Positions 34,918 through 44,847 of a stretch of DNA of 64,000 bases are shown one piece after another; the stretch's first letter is position 1; every line of letters begins with the position of its first letter. Below the pieces are notes generated by a model, which saw only the letters and a program-made list of their open reading frames with translations, did not search any database and had not been told where the DNA came from. The stretch covers positions 1,798,001 to 1,862,000 of the forward strand of contig NZ_LT629762.1 in NCBI RefSeq assembly GCF_900105155.1, given 5' to 3'. The translations under genes were made by a program, and so were the position numbers. The stretch is from Pseudomonas prosekii (GTDB lineage Bacteria; Pseudomonadota; Gammaproteobacteria; Pseudomonadales; Pseudomonadaceae).

Positions 34918-37182
34918 TCAACGCATTGGCATCGATACTGGCGCAAGAAACCTGATGAACAACGCTGCCTGAGCCTTGAATGCGTTGGTCATAGTTTCGA
35001 TATCGGTGAATTGCGCCGGAGCGGTGGCGGTCAGAAATTGCTGATAGGCGTTCACTGCGCCGCCGTAGATATCGGCATATGTCTGGCGCGAGTCTTCAAT
35101 CAAAAGAATGGCCTGCAAATACTTCATCCTGCCTAGCGAGGCCTGAATGATCGAGTTCTCGACATCGACCTTCTCGACCTGGGCATCAATCTTCAGTTTC
35201 AACTTGTCGCTCTCACGAAGCATGTCGATGAAAGCAATCGACTTGCTCGCGTCGATCAACGTTTTCTTCAATTGTTCGATTGCCATCATCACCAACTGTA
35301 TCTCTGGAGGCGCAAGGCCCAACTGAGTGACTTTACTCAGCGTCAGTTCAATATCCTTGGCAAGGTCTTCGATGCCTGCCTTTTGCAGCGTAGCAACGGC
35401 ATCGGAAAGAATTTGACGTTCATCTCGCAGAGCCTGCAACTGTACTTGCAGCTCAGCGAGTTGGTCTTTCGCGACTTGTTCGTCGTGAGCGAAATCAGCA
35501 AGGTAAGTCTGGACCAGACGACGATCAAATGAATCGCTGATGTTCCCAAGACATCCCTGAAGCCTGGCCGAATGAACTTTGATGGTCGCGGCTGCGCGCT
35601 GAAGAAGTTGCCGGCGATCACCGTCAATTTCCTCGATCACTAGAGGGTCGCTTTCGCCCAAGCGCTCCTGTTCCAGGCTTTCAAGTGACTCCAACAATGT
35701 TTCGAGTTCGTATTTACTGGTTTGGCTAGCGCTCTGTAACGCGCTGCTGCCCTGGCCAACCTCTTTGACGATGCTATCGAAGCGACCAAACAAATCCGGC
35801 AAATAACCGAGTTTTACCTGCCAGCCGTGTGCCTGAGTGCGGGCACCACGCATTTGTCCGTGACTGGCACTCAAGGTCGCCAGATCCAACGGTGGATAAG
35901 CGGCGTTAAATAAACTGACAACTTTCATCGAGCGTGCTCCCACCAGGTTATTGCGCGAATATTCTTCCTGAGCTTCCTTGAACACCTGAATCAGCGCGTC
36001 GGCATCGGTCTCGATTTTCTTCCATGGATTGACCACCAGCCTGAATTGCGTAATGAATTGCCGCAGGGACAATGCGTTATTGATGGTGGCAATAGCTTTG
36101 GAAGAATTTTCAACGGCGATGTACAAGAGATTCCAGGTATAGATGAGGTTTTTCGTTGCAATGTCGGCATCGATCGCCACGATTTCCAGACTTTGCAAGT
36201 CATGCTTTACTCGCGCCAGGGAACCCAGCGTCTGATTCATGTTATTGAGTCGCAGAATGTCTTGATCCTGGACCGCATACAGCTCATTACGCGCCGCCCG
36301 GATGTTCTCCGCCTCAACCCCCATGTAGATGGCCATCGCCAAACCAACTATGTTCATACCCGCTGCCGCTTTCAGTGCTTCCTGGACGGCGGCCTTGTAC
36401 TCGGTATTCTTCAGTTCGATTTCCTTGGCGCGGTCATCAATTTGCGTCTGGAGCCGTTTGATCTCTGCCGACAAGGTATTTTTCTGGATCAAACCAACTC
36501 TGTGCTGGATGCCGGGCAGAATATATTCCTGAAGATCCGAACCAAACGCATCGAGGTCGGTCTTGATACCTTTGGTAACTTGCAGGTTTTTCTCGACCTC
36601 TTCGAAGATTCGATCAAGGAAATAACCCAAGTCACTCAGCGTATCGCTCTCCAGTTGAAGACCGGGAAACTTGTCACCCAACTCAAGCTCCACCAGCCTG
36701 AGTTGTTCAAGGGTTTTAACATCCCGTGCGTCCAACAGTTTTCCAGCCCTGACGTCGGAATAAACCTCTTCAATTGAAGCACTGTAAGTCAACATGCTTG
36801 TAGCAAAGTTACTGAGACCACGACCGGTCATCATGATGCGTTCGCGCAAGTCCGTCCAACGCGCGGCATGGTTGTGAGTATTGAGGAACGTGGTCAGGAA
36901 ATCCGCAGGCGACAGGCCCGGCCCGCCATCTTGACCGACACCGAAGCGCAAGTAATCGGTCACATCTTTCAAGTTGCGCGGGAGTCTGAAAGCCGCCGCT
37001 TGATACTTGTGCAGGTCGATAATTTGTTTCTTGGTCAACAACAGTCCCGTGGCGCGGACTTCGCTGTTGGCGTCTGACGCCGAAGCATTGATCAAGCGTG
37101 CCGGAGCCTCTGCCGCGTACTGCATGATCTGATCGGGAGACGCGTTCTTCAGAGCACCATCCCACAAGTTATTAGCAGACAT
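34918..37182 (-). CDS. Alpha-helical pore-forming toxin, apparent fusion of XaxA/YaxA-like and XaxB/YaxB-like subunits
   Basis: The 754-residue product resembles alpha-xenorhabdolysin (XaxAB, YaxAB) toxins. Residues 1-410 follow the A subunit: GLLLTKKQIIDLHKY (46-60), a helix with NTHNHAARWTDL (101-112), a hydrophobic membrane-insertion segment GMNIVGLAMAIYMGVEAENI (275-294), then NNALSLRQFITQFRLVVNPW (368-387), all in the order and spacing I recall for YaxA. Residues 415-754, about 340, have the length and all-helical, coiled-coil character of a B subunit, with apolar LGLAPPEIQLVMMAIEQL at 621-638; B-likeness is weaker than A-likeness. In known systems A and B are separate proteins that co-assemble into a lytic pore. 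There is no signal peptide, also true of the family. AAAGGA lies 8 nt before the ATG. G+C is visibly lower than in its neighbours. Confidence 0.75.
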   Translation of the reverse strand: MSANNLWDGALKNASPDQIMQYAAEAPARLINASASDANSEVRATGLLLTKKQIIDLHKYQAAAFRLPRNLKDVTDYLRFGVGQDGGPGLSPADFLTTFLNTHNHAARWTDLRERIMMTGRGLSNFATSMLTYSASIEEVYSDVRAGKLLDARDVKTLEQLRLVELELGDKFPGLQLESDTLSDLGYFLDRIFEEVEKNLQVTKGIKTDLDAFGSDLQEYILPGIQHRVGLIQKNTLSAEIKRLQTQIDDRAKEIELKNTEYKAAVQEALKAAAGMNIVGLAMAIYMGVEAENIRAARNELYAVQDQDILRLNNMNQTLGSLARVKHDLQSLEIVAIDADIATKNLIYTWNLLYIAVENSSKAIATINNALSLRQFITQFRLVVNPWKKIETDADALIQVFKEAQEEYSRNNLVGARSMKVVSLFNAAYPPLDLATLSASHGQMRGARTQAHGWQVKLGYLPDLFGRFDSIVKEVGQGSSALQSASQTSKYELETLLESLESLEQERLGESDPLVIEEIDGDRRQLLQRAAATIKVHSARLQGCLGNISDSFDRRLVQTYLADFAHDEQVAKDQLAELQVQLQALRDERQILSDAVATLQKAGIEDLAKDIELTLSKVTQLGLAPPEIQLVMMAIEQLKKTLIDASKSIAFIDMLRESDKLKLKIDAQVEKVDVENSIIQASLGRMKYLQAILLIEDSRQTYADIYGGAVNAYQQFLTATAPAQFTDIETMTNAFKAQAALFIRFLAPVSMPMR

Positions 37183-37364
37183 AATTATTCCTTTAATTAG
37201 TCAAAATGAGTTATCAAACAATAAAATGCGCAGCGGGAGTTTCAACTGAACCCAAACTTCGCGATCTGAATAGAACACAACATGACACGACGCAGAAGTG
37301 CGGAATCAAGAAAATATATTTATAAAAGATTCCAACTAACTATTAATGGCAGCGAAGCCAGTTG
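37183..37364 (-). promoter_or_regulatory. AT-rich upstream region of the toxin gene
   Basis: This 182-bp gap to the Sel1 gene is strikingly AT-rich for the window, with TTTTATAAATATATTTTC on the minus strand and TAATTAAAGGAATAATT at the start codon. It must hold the toxin promoter, but I cannot choose a -35/-10 pair. Such DNA is a usual target of MvaT/H-NS silencing. Confidence 0.5.
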
Positions 37365-38120
37365 TCACTCGCCCAGTTGCTTGGCCGCCCGTGCGCGATA
37401 TTCCACCGCCATGGCTTGCACTTGCGCGTGCGGCGCGCTCGACAATGTTTGTGCAGCGTTAACCAGAAATGCCGAATGCCCCGCGAGCATTGCCCGGCGA
37501 TACCACTCCAGGGCTTCTTCGATGTGCGAGAGTTCCACCAGAACACTGGCGTAACTGAATTGCCCACGAAAATCGCCGCCCAGCGCCGAACGTCGATACC
37601 AGTCAAACGCGGTCACCGGATCGGCCGGGCAATACCGGCCTTCCTCCAGATAACGTCCGAGCAAGTTCATCGATTTCGCATGGCCCAACTCCGCCGCGCG
37701 GCGATACAGGCTCAATGCTTGCGCCTGATCTTCAACAACGCCGCGCCCGGTCGCCAGCAGGTTGGCGTAGTTGTACATCGCCCAATCCAGGCCGCTTTCA
37801 GCTGCAACACGATAATGCGTGGCGGCAATCGAAGCATCGGCAGTGCAACCCCAGCCATGCTCTTGGCAGCGCCCGAGCATGTTGCGCGCCATCAGGTGAC
37901 CGCCGTTGGCGGCGATGGCGAACCAGCGCACGGCCAGCGGCTGATCCTGCGCGATGCCCAGCCCGTCGAGGAGGATTTGCCCGAGCAAGGCCTGGGCGTC
38001 GAGCACGCCTTCACGCGCGGCGATCAGGATTGCCTGGGCGGCGCGCGCGGGGCTTTCTTCGAGCATGGCTTTGAGCTGGTCGCCGTCGAGGACTTCCTCG
38101 CGGCGCAAATGGAAGGTCAT
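37365..38120 (-). CDS. Sel1-like repeat protein of the piu locus
   Basis: The 251-residue protein has at least four Sel1 (TPR-like) helix-pair repeats: the units begin near [48 protein letters not shown] and [15 protein letters not shown], each with the A..LG..L..G pattern. Sel1 proteins are scaffolds; none of its residues suggests catalysis. The start codon overlaps the stop of piuC (ATGA), so the two are coupled. A similar gene follows piuC in P. aeruginosa (PA4516, from memory). No signal peptide is evident, so it is probably cytoplasmic. Confidence 0.85.
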   Translation of the reverse strand: MTFHLRREEVLDGDQLKAMLEESPARAAQAILIAAREGVLDAQALLGQILLDGLGIAQDQPLAVRWFAIAANGGHLMARNMLGRCQEHGWGCTADASIAATHYRVAAESGLDWAMYNYANLLATGRGVVEDQAQALSLYRRAAELGHAKSMNLLGRYLEEGRYCPADPVTAFDWYRRSALGGDFRGQFSYASVLVELSHIEEALEWYRRAMLAGHSAFLVNAAQTLSSAPHAQVQAMAVEYRARAAKQLGE

Positions 38121-38797
38121 ACCTCGACCCAGCGCCGCAGCAAGTTGTGATAGGTGCCGGTGAGGCGGATCAGCGAAGGATGGTCGGGCATGTCCTGGGT
38201 CAGTTGCTGGATCGCGCCGTCCATTTCATAGAGCAAGGCGCGTTGGCTGTCTTCGCGGACCAGGCTTTGCGTCCAGAAAAATGCGGCATAACGCGCGCCA
38301 CGCGTGACGGCGTTGACCTTGTGCAAACTGCTGCCGGGGTACAGGACCATGTCGCCGGCCGGCAACTTCACGCGTTGCGTGCCGAAAGTGTCGTGGATTT
38401 CCAGTTCGCCGCCGTCGTAATCCTCCGGCTCGCTGAAAAACAGCGTCGCCGACAGGTCGGTGCGCACCCGCTCGATGCTGCCCTTGGGCTGACGCACGGC
38501 GTTGTCGATATGAAAGTCGAAACTGCCGCCCGCCGTGTAGCAATTCAGCAGCGGCGGGAACACCTTGTGCGGCAGCGCCGCCGACATGAACTGCGGGTTG
38601 GCCCACAACCGCTCAAGCAGCGCCGCGCCGATTTCCTTGGCCAGCGGATGACCTTCAGGCAACTGCAAGTTGTGCTTGGCTTTGGCCGACTGGAAACCCG
38701 CGGTGATTTTGCCGTCGGCCCAATCGGCCTGCTCCAGCGCCTTGCGAATGCGCTGCACTTCTTCTTTCGCGAACACGCCGGGAATGTGCAGCAACAT
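38117..38797 (-). CDS. piuC: Fe(II)/2-oxoglutarate-dependent dioxygenase PiuC (PKHD-type hydroxylase)
   Basis: The 226-residue enzyme of the YbiX/PiuC family uses Fe(II) and 2-oxoglutarate. Iron ligands are in FDFHIDNAV (His-x-Asp) and [10 protein letters not shown] (distal His), followed by the 2-oxoglutarate-binding arginine in [11 protein letters not shown]. The natural substrate is unsettled; it is thought to help process imported catechol siderophores or release iron. It is divergent from piuA across 207 bp that contain a Fur-like sequence. The ATG at 38797 has a poor ribosome site but matches the family N-terminus MLLHIPGVF. Confidence 0.92.
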   Translation of the reverse strand: MLLHIPGVFAKEEVQRIRKALEQADWADGKITAGFQSAKAKHNLQLPEGHPLAKEIGAALLERLWANPQFMSAALPHKVFPPLLNCYTAGGSFDFHIDNAVRQPKGSIERVRTDLSATLFFSEPEDYDGGELEIHDTFGTQRVKLPAGDMVLYPGSSLHKVNAVTRGARYAAFFWTQSLVREDSQRALLYEMDGAIQQLTQDMPDHPSLIRLTGTYHNLLRRWVEV

Positions 38798-38830
38798 GAC
38801 AACGACACCAGAACTCGAAGGGGCGCCAAT

Positions 38831-38849
38831 GGTATTGATTCTTATTGAC
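38831..38849. promoter_or_regulatory. Candidate Fur box between piuC and piuA
   Basis: The minus strand reads GTCAATAAGAATCAATACC, 13 of 19 matches to the classical GATAATGATAATCATTATC. It is 34 bp before the piuC start and about 95 bp before the piuA promoter. Confidence 0.45.
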
Positions 38850-38941
38850 TGTGTAAAACCCCGCAGACGAACGAATCAGCAGAAACCGTAAGGATAAATT
38901 GTAAAGAATGTAAATTCGTCTCAAATAGCAACGTTTCGCAA

Positions 38942-38970
38942 TTGATACAAATACCTGTTTACCCTATATT
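38942..38970 (+). promoter_or_regulatory. Sigma-70-like promoter of piuA
   Basis: TTGATA (38942-38947) and TATATT (38965-38970) are separated by 17 bp, an almost ideal layout, 35 bp before the piuA ATG. Confidence 0.6.
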
Positions 38971-39004
38971 CCGCGACCTCAAATCCTTGGGGAGGGGAAT
39001 TCCA

Positions 39005-41320
39005 ATGTCACGCCAACAACCACAATTACCGGTCAGTTCACCACGTTTGCTCGCGTCTGCAATTGGTGTGGCGATCACTGCCGGCTCTGCTGGCCACATG
39101 GTTTTCGCCGCCGAGCCGACTGACGAAAAAGCATCGGGCAATGCAATTTCCCTCGACGCTACCGCGATCACTGGCGAAGCCCAGGACGCGACAACGTATA
39201 ACGTCGAAAAAGCCTCCTCGCCCAAGTACACCGCACCGCTGGTGGACACGCCGCGCTCGGTCACGGTGATTCCGCAACAAGTGCTCAAGGACACCGGCGC
39301 ACTGAACATGCAGGACGCGCTGCGCACCGTTCCGGGCATCACGTTCGGTGCCGGTGAAGGTGGCAACCCGCAGGGCGACCGGCCGTTCATTCGTGGTTTT
39401 GACGCCCAGGGCGATACCTATCTGGATGGCGTGCGCGATACCGGTTCGCAGAGCCGCGAAATCTTCGCCGTCGAATCGATTGAAGTCAGCAAGGGTCCGA
39501 ACTCCGCCATCGGCGGTCGCGGCGCGGCAGGCGGCACCATCAACCTGGTGAGCAAAAAAGCGCACCTCGGCAATTCGTTTGACGGTGGTTACACCTTCGG
39601 TTCCGACCAGACTCAGCGTTACACCGTGGACGGCAATTATCAGTTCTCCGACAGCGCCGCCGGCCGTCTGAACCTGATGAGCCACGAAAGCAATGTCGCT
39701 GGCCGCGACAAAGTCGATTACGACCGCTGGGGCATCGCGCCTTCGCTGGCATTCGGCTTGGGCACCGACACCCGCGTCAACCTTGATTACTACCATCTGG
39801 AAAGCAACGACACGCCAGACTCGGGCATTCCGTACTCGATCCCGACCGCCGGTTCGGCTGCGCGGACCAAGTCCAACCCGGACAAACCGAATGCCGGCGG
39901 CGACCACAACAATTTCTACGGCCTCGACCGTGACTTCCGCAAGGGCCGCACCGACACCGCGACCTTCGCCATCGAGCACGATTTGAGCGACGCGCTGACC
40001 GTCAAGAACACCCTGCGCCACGGCAGCAGCATGCAGGATTACATCCTCACTCAGCCCGACGACAGCAAGGGCAACGTCAACAATGGCAGCGTCTGGCGCC
40101 GGGCCAACACCCGCGTGAGCAATACCGAAACCACCACTAACCAGACCGATCTGTTTGGCGACGTGTACATCGCCGGGTTCAAGAACAGCTTCTCGACCGG
40201 CATCGAGTTCAGCCGCGAGGAAAGTCAGAAGTCTTCGTACAGCGTCAACACCGACACGACCCCGCGCACTGCTGCCGCGACCACCAACTGCAACCCGGGA
40301 TTGATCGGCGCACCGAGCGGCTACAACTGCACCTCGCTGGCCAATCCAAACCCGAACGATCCGTGGAACGGCGCGATCTCGCGCAACTACGCCGGGACCG
40401 ACACCAAGGCCAATACCTACGCGTTGTATGTGTTCGACACGCTGGAATTGTCTGATCAGTGGCTGGTGAACATGGGCCTCCGCTACGACCATTTCGACAC
40501 CCAGTACAAAACCTACAACGGCGCCGGCGCGACCACGGCCAAGGGCGATGACGTCAGCGAATTCGTCACCGGGCAGTTCGGCGTGGTCTACAAGCCTGCC
40601 GAAAACGGCAGCATCTACGCGTCTTACGCCACTTCGGCGACACCACCGGGCGCGACCCTCGGCGAAGGCATGGACGGCAACCCGCTGGGCGGCTCGACCG
40701 ATCGCAGCGGCAACTTGCTGAGCAGCGACATGGAGCCGGAAACCACCAAGAACTACGAAGTCGGCACCAAATGGGATTTCCTCGACGAGCGCCTGTCGCT
40801 GACCGCCGACATCTTCCGCACCGAGAAGGACAACGCTCGCGTGCAGGTCGACACCACGTCGTATGAAAACGCCGGCACCACCCGCGTGCAAGGTGTCGAA
40901 CTGTCGGCGACCGGCAAGCTCACCGATAAATGGCAGGTGTTCGCCGGTTACGCGTTCATGGACAGCGAGCAAGTCGACGGCGGCCCGCTGGGCAAGGCCA
41001 ACGATGGCAATCAGCTGCCGAACACGCCGAAAAACAGCGCCAGCCTGTGGACCACTTACCAGGTCACGCCGAAGCTGACCATCGGTGGCGGCGCGTTCTA
41101 TGTTGATGAGGTTTTCGGCAGCGTCGCCAACACGACGATGGTTGATTCCTACGTTCGCTACGACGCGATGGCCGCTTACAAGCTGAGCAAAAACGTCGAT
41201 CTGCAATTGAACGTGCAAAACCTCACCGACGAAACCTACTACGACAAAGCGTTTTCGACCCACTTCGCCAACCAGGCCGCCGGTCGCACCGCATTGCTGA
41301 GCACCAACTTCCACTTCTGA
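39005..41320 (+). CDS. piuA: TonB-dependent siderophore receptor PiuA
   Basis: The 771-residue outer-membrane receptor imports ferric catechol-type siderophores, and in P. aeruginosa also siderophore-linked beta-lactams. After a signal region (LASAIGVAITAGSAGHMVFA) comes the plug domain with DTPRSVTVIPQQVLKDTGA and RPFIRGFDAQGDTYLDGVRD, then a 22-strand barrel ending in the aromatic TNFHF. The N-terminus is short, without a signalling domain, so it is a plain transporter. The ATG at 39005 follows GGGGAGGGG; a frame opening at 38942 overlaps the promoter and is rejected. Fiu/PiuA is favoured over other receptors because piuC is divergent and piuB is downstream. Confidence 0.9.
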   Translation: MSRQQPQLPVSSPRLLASAIGVAITAGSAGHMVFAAEPTDEKASGNAISLDATAITGEAQDATTYNVEKASSPKYTAPLVDTPRSVTVIPQQVLKDTGALNMQDALRTVPGITFGAGEGGNPQGDRPFIRGFDAQGDTYLDGVRDTGSQSREIFAVESIEVSKGPNSAIGGRGAAGGTINLVSKKAHLGNSFDGGYTFGSDQTQRYTVDGNYQFSDSAAGRLNLMSHESNVAGRDKVDYDRWGIAPSLAFGLGTDTRVNLDYYHLESNDTPDSGIPYSIPTAGSAARTKSNPDKPNAGGDHNNFYGLDRDFRKGRTDTATFAIEHDLSDALTVKNTLRHGSSMQDYILTQPDDSKGNVNNGSVWRRANTRVSNTETTTNQTDLFGDVYIAGFKNSFSTGIEFSREESQKSSYSVNTDTTPRTAAATTNCNPGLIGAPSGYNCTSLANPNPNDPWNGAISRNYAGTDTKANTYALYVFDTLELSDQWLVNMGLRYDHFDTQYKTYNGAGATTAKGDDVSEFVTGQFGVVYKPAENGSIYASYATSATPPGATLGEGMDGNPLGGSTDRSGNLLSSDMEPETTKNYEVGTKWDFLDERLSLTADIFRTEKDNARVQVDTTSYENAGTTRVQGVELSATGKLTDKWQVFAGYAFMDSEQVDGGPLGKANDGNQLPNTPKNSASLWTTYQVTPKLTIGGGAFYVDEVFGSVANTTMVDSYVRYDAMAAYKLSKNVDLQLNVQNLTDETYYDKAFSTHFANQAAGRTALLSTNFHF

Positions 41321-41330
41321 CAGCGCAATA

Positions 41331-41426
41331 CCCTGTGGGAGCAGAGCTTGCTCGCGAAAGCGTCGTATCAGGCAACATCGATGTCGACTGACACGGCCTC
41401 TTCGCGAGCAAGCTTTGCTCCTACAG
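41331..41426. repeat. REP/BIME inverted pair
   Basis: CCTGTGGGAGCAGAGCTTGC and GCGAGCAAGCTTTGCTCCTA flank a spacer of about 45 bp in the piuA-piuB gap. Confidence 0.8.
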
Positions 41427-41450
41427 AAGCAGAGGCAGAAACCGCAGCCG

Positions 41451-41480
41451 GCCCCGTTCATCCAGGTGAACGGGGCTTTT
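41451..41480 (+). terminator. Intrinsic terminator of piuA
   Basis: GCCCCGTTCA and TGAACGGGGC form a 10-bp perfect stem with a 6-nt loop, then TTTT. Confidence 0.85.
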
Positions 41481-41563
41481 GCGCGTAATAAAGAATGTTT
41501 CTCGACAACCCACGGCATAATGCGCGCCGTGATGACTATTTTCGAACGAACAAGGCGAGCGAC

Positions 41564-44089
41564 GTGTTGAAGAAAACCCTGTTCCAGTTGCACTGGTTTT
41601 TTGGCATCAGCGCCGGACTGATCCTGGCCCTGATGGGCATCACCGGGGCAACGGTGTCGTTTCAGGATGAAATCCTGCGGGCGCTCAATCCTTCTGTGTT
41701 GCAGGTGGAAAAACAGGTCGCCGGGGTCCTGCCGCCGGCCGAATTGGTTGAACGCGTCGAAGCCGCGTCCGGCAAAAAAGTCTCGATGCTCTGGGTCGAG
41801 ACCGACAGCGGCAACGCTGCCCGCGTGGTCTTCACCCCGCCACCGGGCGAACGTCGCGGCGAGATGCGCTACTTCAACCCGTACACCGCCGAATTCATGG
41901 GCGACGCCACCAGCCAGGGCTTCTTCGGCTTCGTCCTGCAACTGCACCGCTTCCTCGCAATCGGCGACACCGGTCGGCAAATCACCGGCGCGTGCACGCT
42001 GATCCTGGTGTTCTTCTGCCTCTCCGGACTGTACCTGCGCTGGCCGCGCCAATGGAACAAATGGCGCGCCTGGCTGACCCTCGACTGGAAGAAAAAGGGC
42101 CGCAGTTTCAACTGGGATTTGCACTCGGTGGCGGGCACCTGGTGCATGCTGTTTTACCTGTTGGCGGCGCTGACCGGGCTGACCTGGTCTTACGAGTGGT
42201 TCAACAAAGGCGTGACGCAATTGCTGTCGGACGCGCCGCAAAACGAGCGCGTGCGCAACCGTGGTCCGGCGCCGAGCGGCCCGGCGCCTGCTGCCGATTA
42301 CGCGGCCATGTGGAGCAGCATCTACAGCGCCGCCGGCCCGCAACTGTCCGCTTACAACATCCGCATGCCGCCCGTGGCCGGCCAACCGGCGACCGTGTTC
42401 TATCTGCTGAACACTTCGCCGCATGACCGCGCGCTAAACCAGATCAGCCTCGACCCGGCCACCGGCATCGTCAAACGCCATGATCGCTACAGCGACAAGA
42501 GCCTCAAGGCGCAGTTGCTGACGAGCATTTACGCGCTGCACACTGGCAGTTATTTCGGCATCGTCGGGCGGATTATCCTGACCCTGACCGCGCTGAGCAT
42601 GCCGCTGTTTTTCGTCACCGGTTGGTTGCTGTACCTCGACCGTCGGCGCAAGAAACGCCAGATCAAGGATGCACGCCAAGGCCTGGTGCAGCCGGGCAGC
42701 GATGCGCCGGCGTGGCTGATCGGTTTCGCCAGTCAGAGCGGTTTCGCCGAGCAATTGGCCTGGCAGGCCGCCGGCCAGTTACAGGCCGCCGGATTGCCGG
42801 TGAAGGTTGCGCCGCTGGCCAATGTCAGCGAGCAGGATCTGCTTGATTCCAGCAACGCGCTGTTTGTGGTCAGCACCTTCGGCGACGGCGAGGCGCCGGA
42901 CAGTGCCCGTGGTTTCGAGCGCAAAGTGCTGGGCCGGGCGTCGAGCCTGCAAAGCCTGAACTACGGGGTGCTCGGCCTCGGTGATCGGCAGTATCAGCAC
43001 TTCTGCGGTTTCGCCCGACGCTTGCATAACTGGCTTGGCGAACATGGCGGCAAGACCTTGTTCGCGCCGGTGGAAGTCGACAGCGGCGACCCCTACGCCT
43101 TGCGTCACTGGCAGCAGCAATTGGGCCTGCTGACCGGACAGGCGCCCGTGGACACCTGGCAAGCGCCGAGCTACGACAACTGGACGCTGACCCGCCGCAA
43201 ACTGATGAACCCGGACAGCAGCGGTGCGCCGGTGTACTTGGTCGGCCTGAGCGCGCCGAATACCAGCAGTTGGCTGGCCGGCGACTTGGTGGAAGTGATG
43301 CCGCGCAATTGCCCGTGGGCCATCGAGCATTTCCTCGACGGGCTGGGCATTGATGGTCGCGCGATGGTCGAACTCGATGGCCTCGCGCAACCGCTGGATC
43401 AGGCACTCGCCACCCGCCAATTGCCCGAGAACCGCGCGCATTTGGTCGGTCTGCATGCGCAGGCCCTGGTGCAGGCATTGGTGCCGCTGGCGATGCGCGA
43501 ATACTCCATCGCCTCGATTGCCGCTGACGGCATTCTGGAACTGATCGTGCGCCAGGAACTGCACCCCGACGGCAGCCTGGGCATCGGTTCTGGCTGGCTG
43601 ACTGAACACGCGCCCGTGGGCGGCAGCATCAGTATGCGGGTGCGGCGCAACAGCAGTTTCCATCTGCCGGTCGAGCCCGTGCCGATGATTCTGTTGGGCA
43701 ACGGCACCGGACTCGCCGGGCTGCGCAGCTTGCTCAAAGCGCGGATTGCCGATGGCCAGCAGCGCCATTGGCTGCTGTTTGGCGAGCGCAATCGCGAGCA
43801 TGACTTTTTGTGCCGCGACGAGCTTGAAGGCTGGTTGATCGAGGGTGATCTGGAACGCCTCGATCTGGCGTTTTCGCGCGATCAGGAGGAGAAGGTCTAC
43901 GTTCAGGATCGCTTGCGTGAATCGGCGGACCTGTTGCTGAAATGGCTGGATGAGGGCGCTGTGATCTACATCTGCGGCAGCTTGCAGGGTATGGCTTCTG
44001 GCGTGGATCACGTGCTCAACGAGCTGCTCGGGATTGAAGCGGTAGACCGCTTGATCGAACAAGGCCGCTACCGCCGCGACGTTTATTAA
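41564..44089 (+). CDS. piuB: PepSY-domain flavoprotein reductase PiuB
   Basis: This 841-residue inner-membrane electron-transfer protein probably reduces ferric siderophore in the periplasm. The N-terminal half is a PepSY_TM region with four helices ([79 protein letters not shown]) and histidines that may bind haem. A flavodoxin domain follows from about residue 385 ([26 protein letters not shown]), then a CysJ-like FAD/NADPH reductase domain with REYSIAS and [21 protein letters not shown] at 41564 is chosen because it gives the family start (M)[10 protein letters not shown] and has AAGGCGAG upstream. It resembles PA4513 of P. aeruginosa. Confidence 0.88.
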   Translation: MLKKTLFQLHWFFGISAGLILALMGITGATVSFQDEILRALNPSVLQVEKQVAGVLPPAELVERVEAASGKKVSMLWVETDSGNAARVVFTPPPGERRGEMRYFNPYTAEFMGDATSQGFFGFVLQLHRFLAIGDTGRQITGACTLILVFFCLSGLYLRWPRQWNKWRAWLTLDWKKKGRSFNWDLHSVAGTWCMLFYLLAALTGLTWSYEWFNKGVTQLLSDAPQNERVRNRGPAPSGPAPAADYAAMWSSIYSAAGPQLSAYNIRMPPVAGQPATVFYLLNTSPHDRALNQISLDPATGIVKRHDRYSDKSLKAQLLTSIYALHTGSYFGIVGRIILTLTALSMPLFFVTGWLLYLDRRRKKRQIKDARQGLVQPGSDAPAWLIGFASQSGFAEQLAWQAAGQLQAAGLPVKVAPLANVSEQDLLDSSNALFVVSTFGDGEAPDSARGFERKVLGRASSLQSLNYGVLGLGDRQYQHFCGFARRLHNWLGEHGGKTLFAPVEVDSGDPYALRHWQQQLGLLTGQAPVDTWQAPSYDNWTLTRRKLMNPDSSGAPVYLVGLSAPNTSSWLAGDLVEVMPRNCPWAIEHFLDGLGIDGRAMVELDGLAQPLDQALATRQLPENRAHLVGLHAQALVQALVPLAMREYSIASIAADGILELIVRQELHPDGSLGIGSGWLTEHAPVGGSISMRVRRNSSFHLPVEPVPMILLGNGTGLAGLRSLLKARIADGQQRHWLLFGERNREHDFLCRDELEGWLIEGDLERLDLAFSRDQEEKVYVQDRLRESADLLLKWLDEGAVIYICGSLQGMASGVDHVLNELLGIEAVDRLIEQGRYRRDVY

Positions 44090-44094
44090 GGCGC

Positions 44095-44395
44095 CCCCTC
44101 ACCCTAACCCTCTCCCCAAAGGGGCGAGGGGACTGACCGAGGTGTTCTTAGAGCTACATCGACCTGAAACATCGAGTCGACCTCAGGTCTTCAAACAACG
44201 CAAATCTGCCTTTCCTCCTCCCCACCGGGGAGAGGGGGCTGACCGAGGCGTTCTTAGAGCTACATCGACCTGAAACATCGAGTCGAAGTCATGTTCTGAA
44301 AACATGCGGCTTCGAGCCGAACTCCGACCTCGAAAACGATAGAGATCGGCCCCCTTTTCCCCTCTCCCCTCTGGGGAGAGGGTTGGGGTGAGGGG
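44095..44395. repeat. 300-bp composite repeat, left copy
   Basis: It starts CCCCTCACCCTAACCCTCTC and ends with the complement (GAGGGTTGGGGTGAGGGG). Inside are two copies of CTACATCGACCTGAAACATC, each after an ACCGAGG[TC]GTTCTTAGAG block, and further hairpins of CTCCCC/GGGGAG type. Its direct-orientation partner is at 44848-45146. Together with short flanks it fills the gap after piuB. Confidence 0.85.
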
Positions 44396-44465
44396 TCGAT
44401 TTCAAGCCAAACGCCAAAACTCTGCCTACAGTAAAACCTCCATCCCCTTCACACGGACGTGAAGC

Positions 44466-44831
44466 ATGCTCACCCGCCCTACCCTCGACCAGCGCCAATT
44501 CGCCCGTCAATTACGCGCTAACCAAACCGACTGCGAACTCCTGCTCTGGCAGAAGTTGCGCGCCCGACAAATCGCCAATCTGAAATTTCGCCGGCAGTTT
44601 CCATGCCCGCCGTATGTGCTGGATTTCTACTGTGCCGAATTGAAACTGGCGATAGAACTCGATGGTGGGCAGCACTATGAAACCTCGGGCAGGATTCATG
44701 ATCAGCGGCGCACGCTCCACCTGCGGCAGAGAGGAATTGAGGTTGTCAGGTTCAGTAATCTGGAGGTGATTGAGCGGATGAGTGATGTGTTGGAACAGAT
44801 CATCAGGATTGCTGCGAATCGAATGCCGTAA
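44466..44831 (+). CDS. DUF559 domain (Vsr-like endonuclease fold) protein
   Basis: The 121-residue protein carries a complete DUF559 domain, related to very-short-patch-repair and restriction endonuclease folds. Seen are LLWQKLRARQIANLKFRRQF (25-45), the acidic LDFYCAELKLAIELDGGQHY with conserved Asp/Glu, and a late RRTLHLRQRGIEVVRFSN strand-helix. The predicted activity is nuclease-like, but no in vivo role is established. The ATG at 44466 follows GACGTGAAGC without a clear ribosome site. It sits alone between two 300-bp direct repeats, suggesting it moved or was duplicated as a cassette. Confidence 0.85.
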   Translation: MLTRPTLDQRQFARQLRANQTDCELLLWQKLRARQIANLKFRRQFPCPPYVLDFYCAELKLAIELDGGQHYETSGRIHDQRRTLHLRQRGIEVVRFSNLEVIERMSDVLEQIIRIAANRMP

Positions 44832-44847
44832 TTCAGATCTGGAATCG

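Noticed and set aside
39038..42424. A 1128-codon open frame antisense to piuA and piuB
   Set aside because: It has no ribosome site or domain, is rich in Arg/Ala/Val/Gly in the pattern expected opposite G/C-ending codons, and both plus-strand genes are clearly real.
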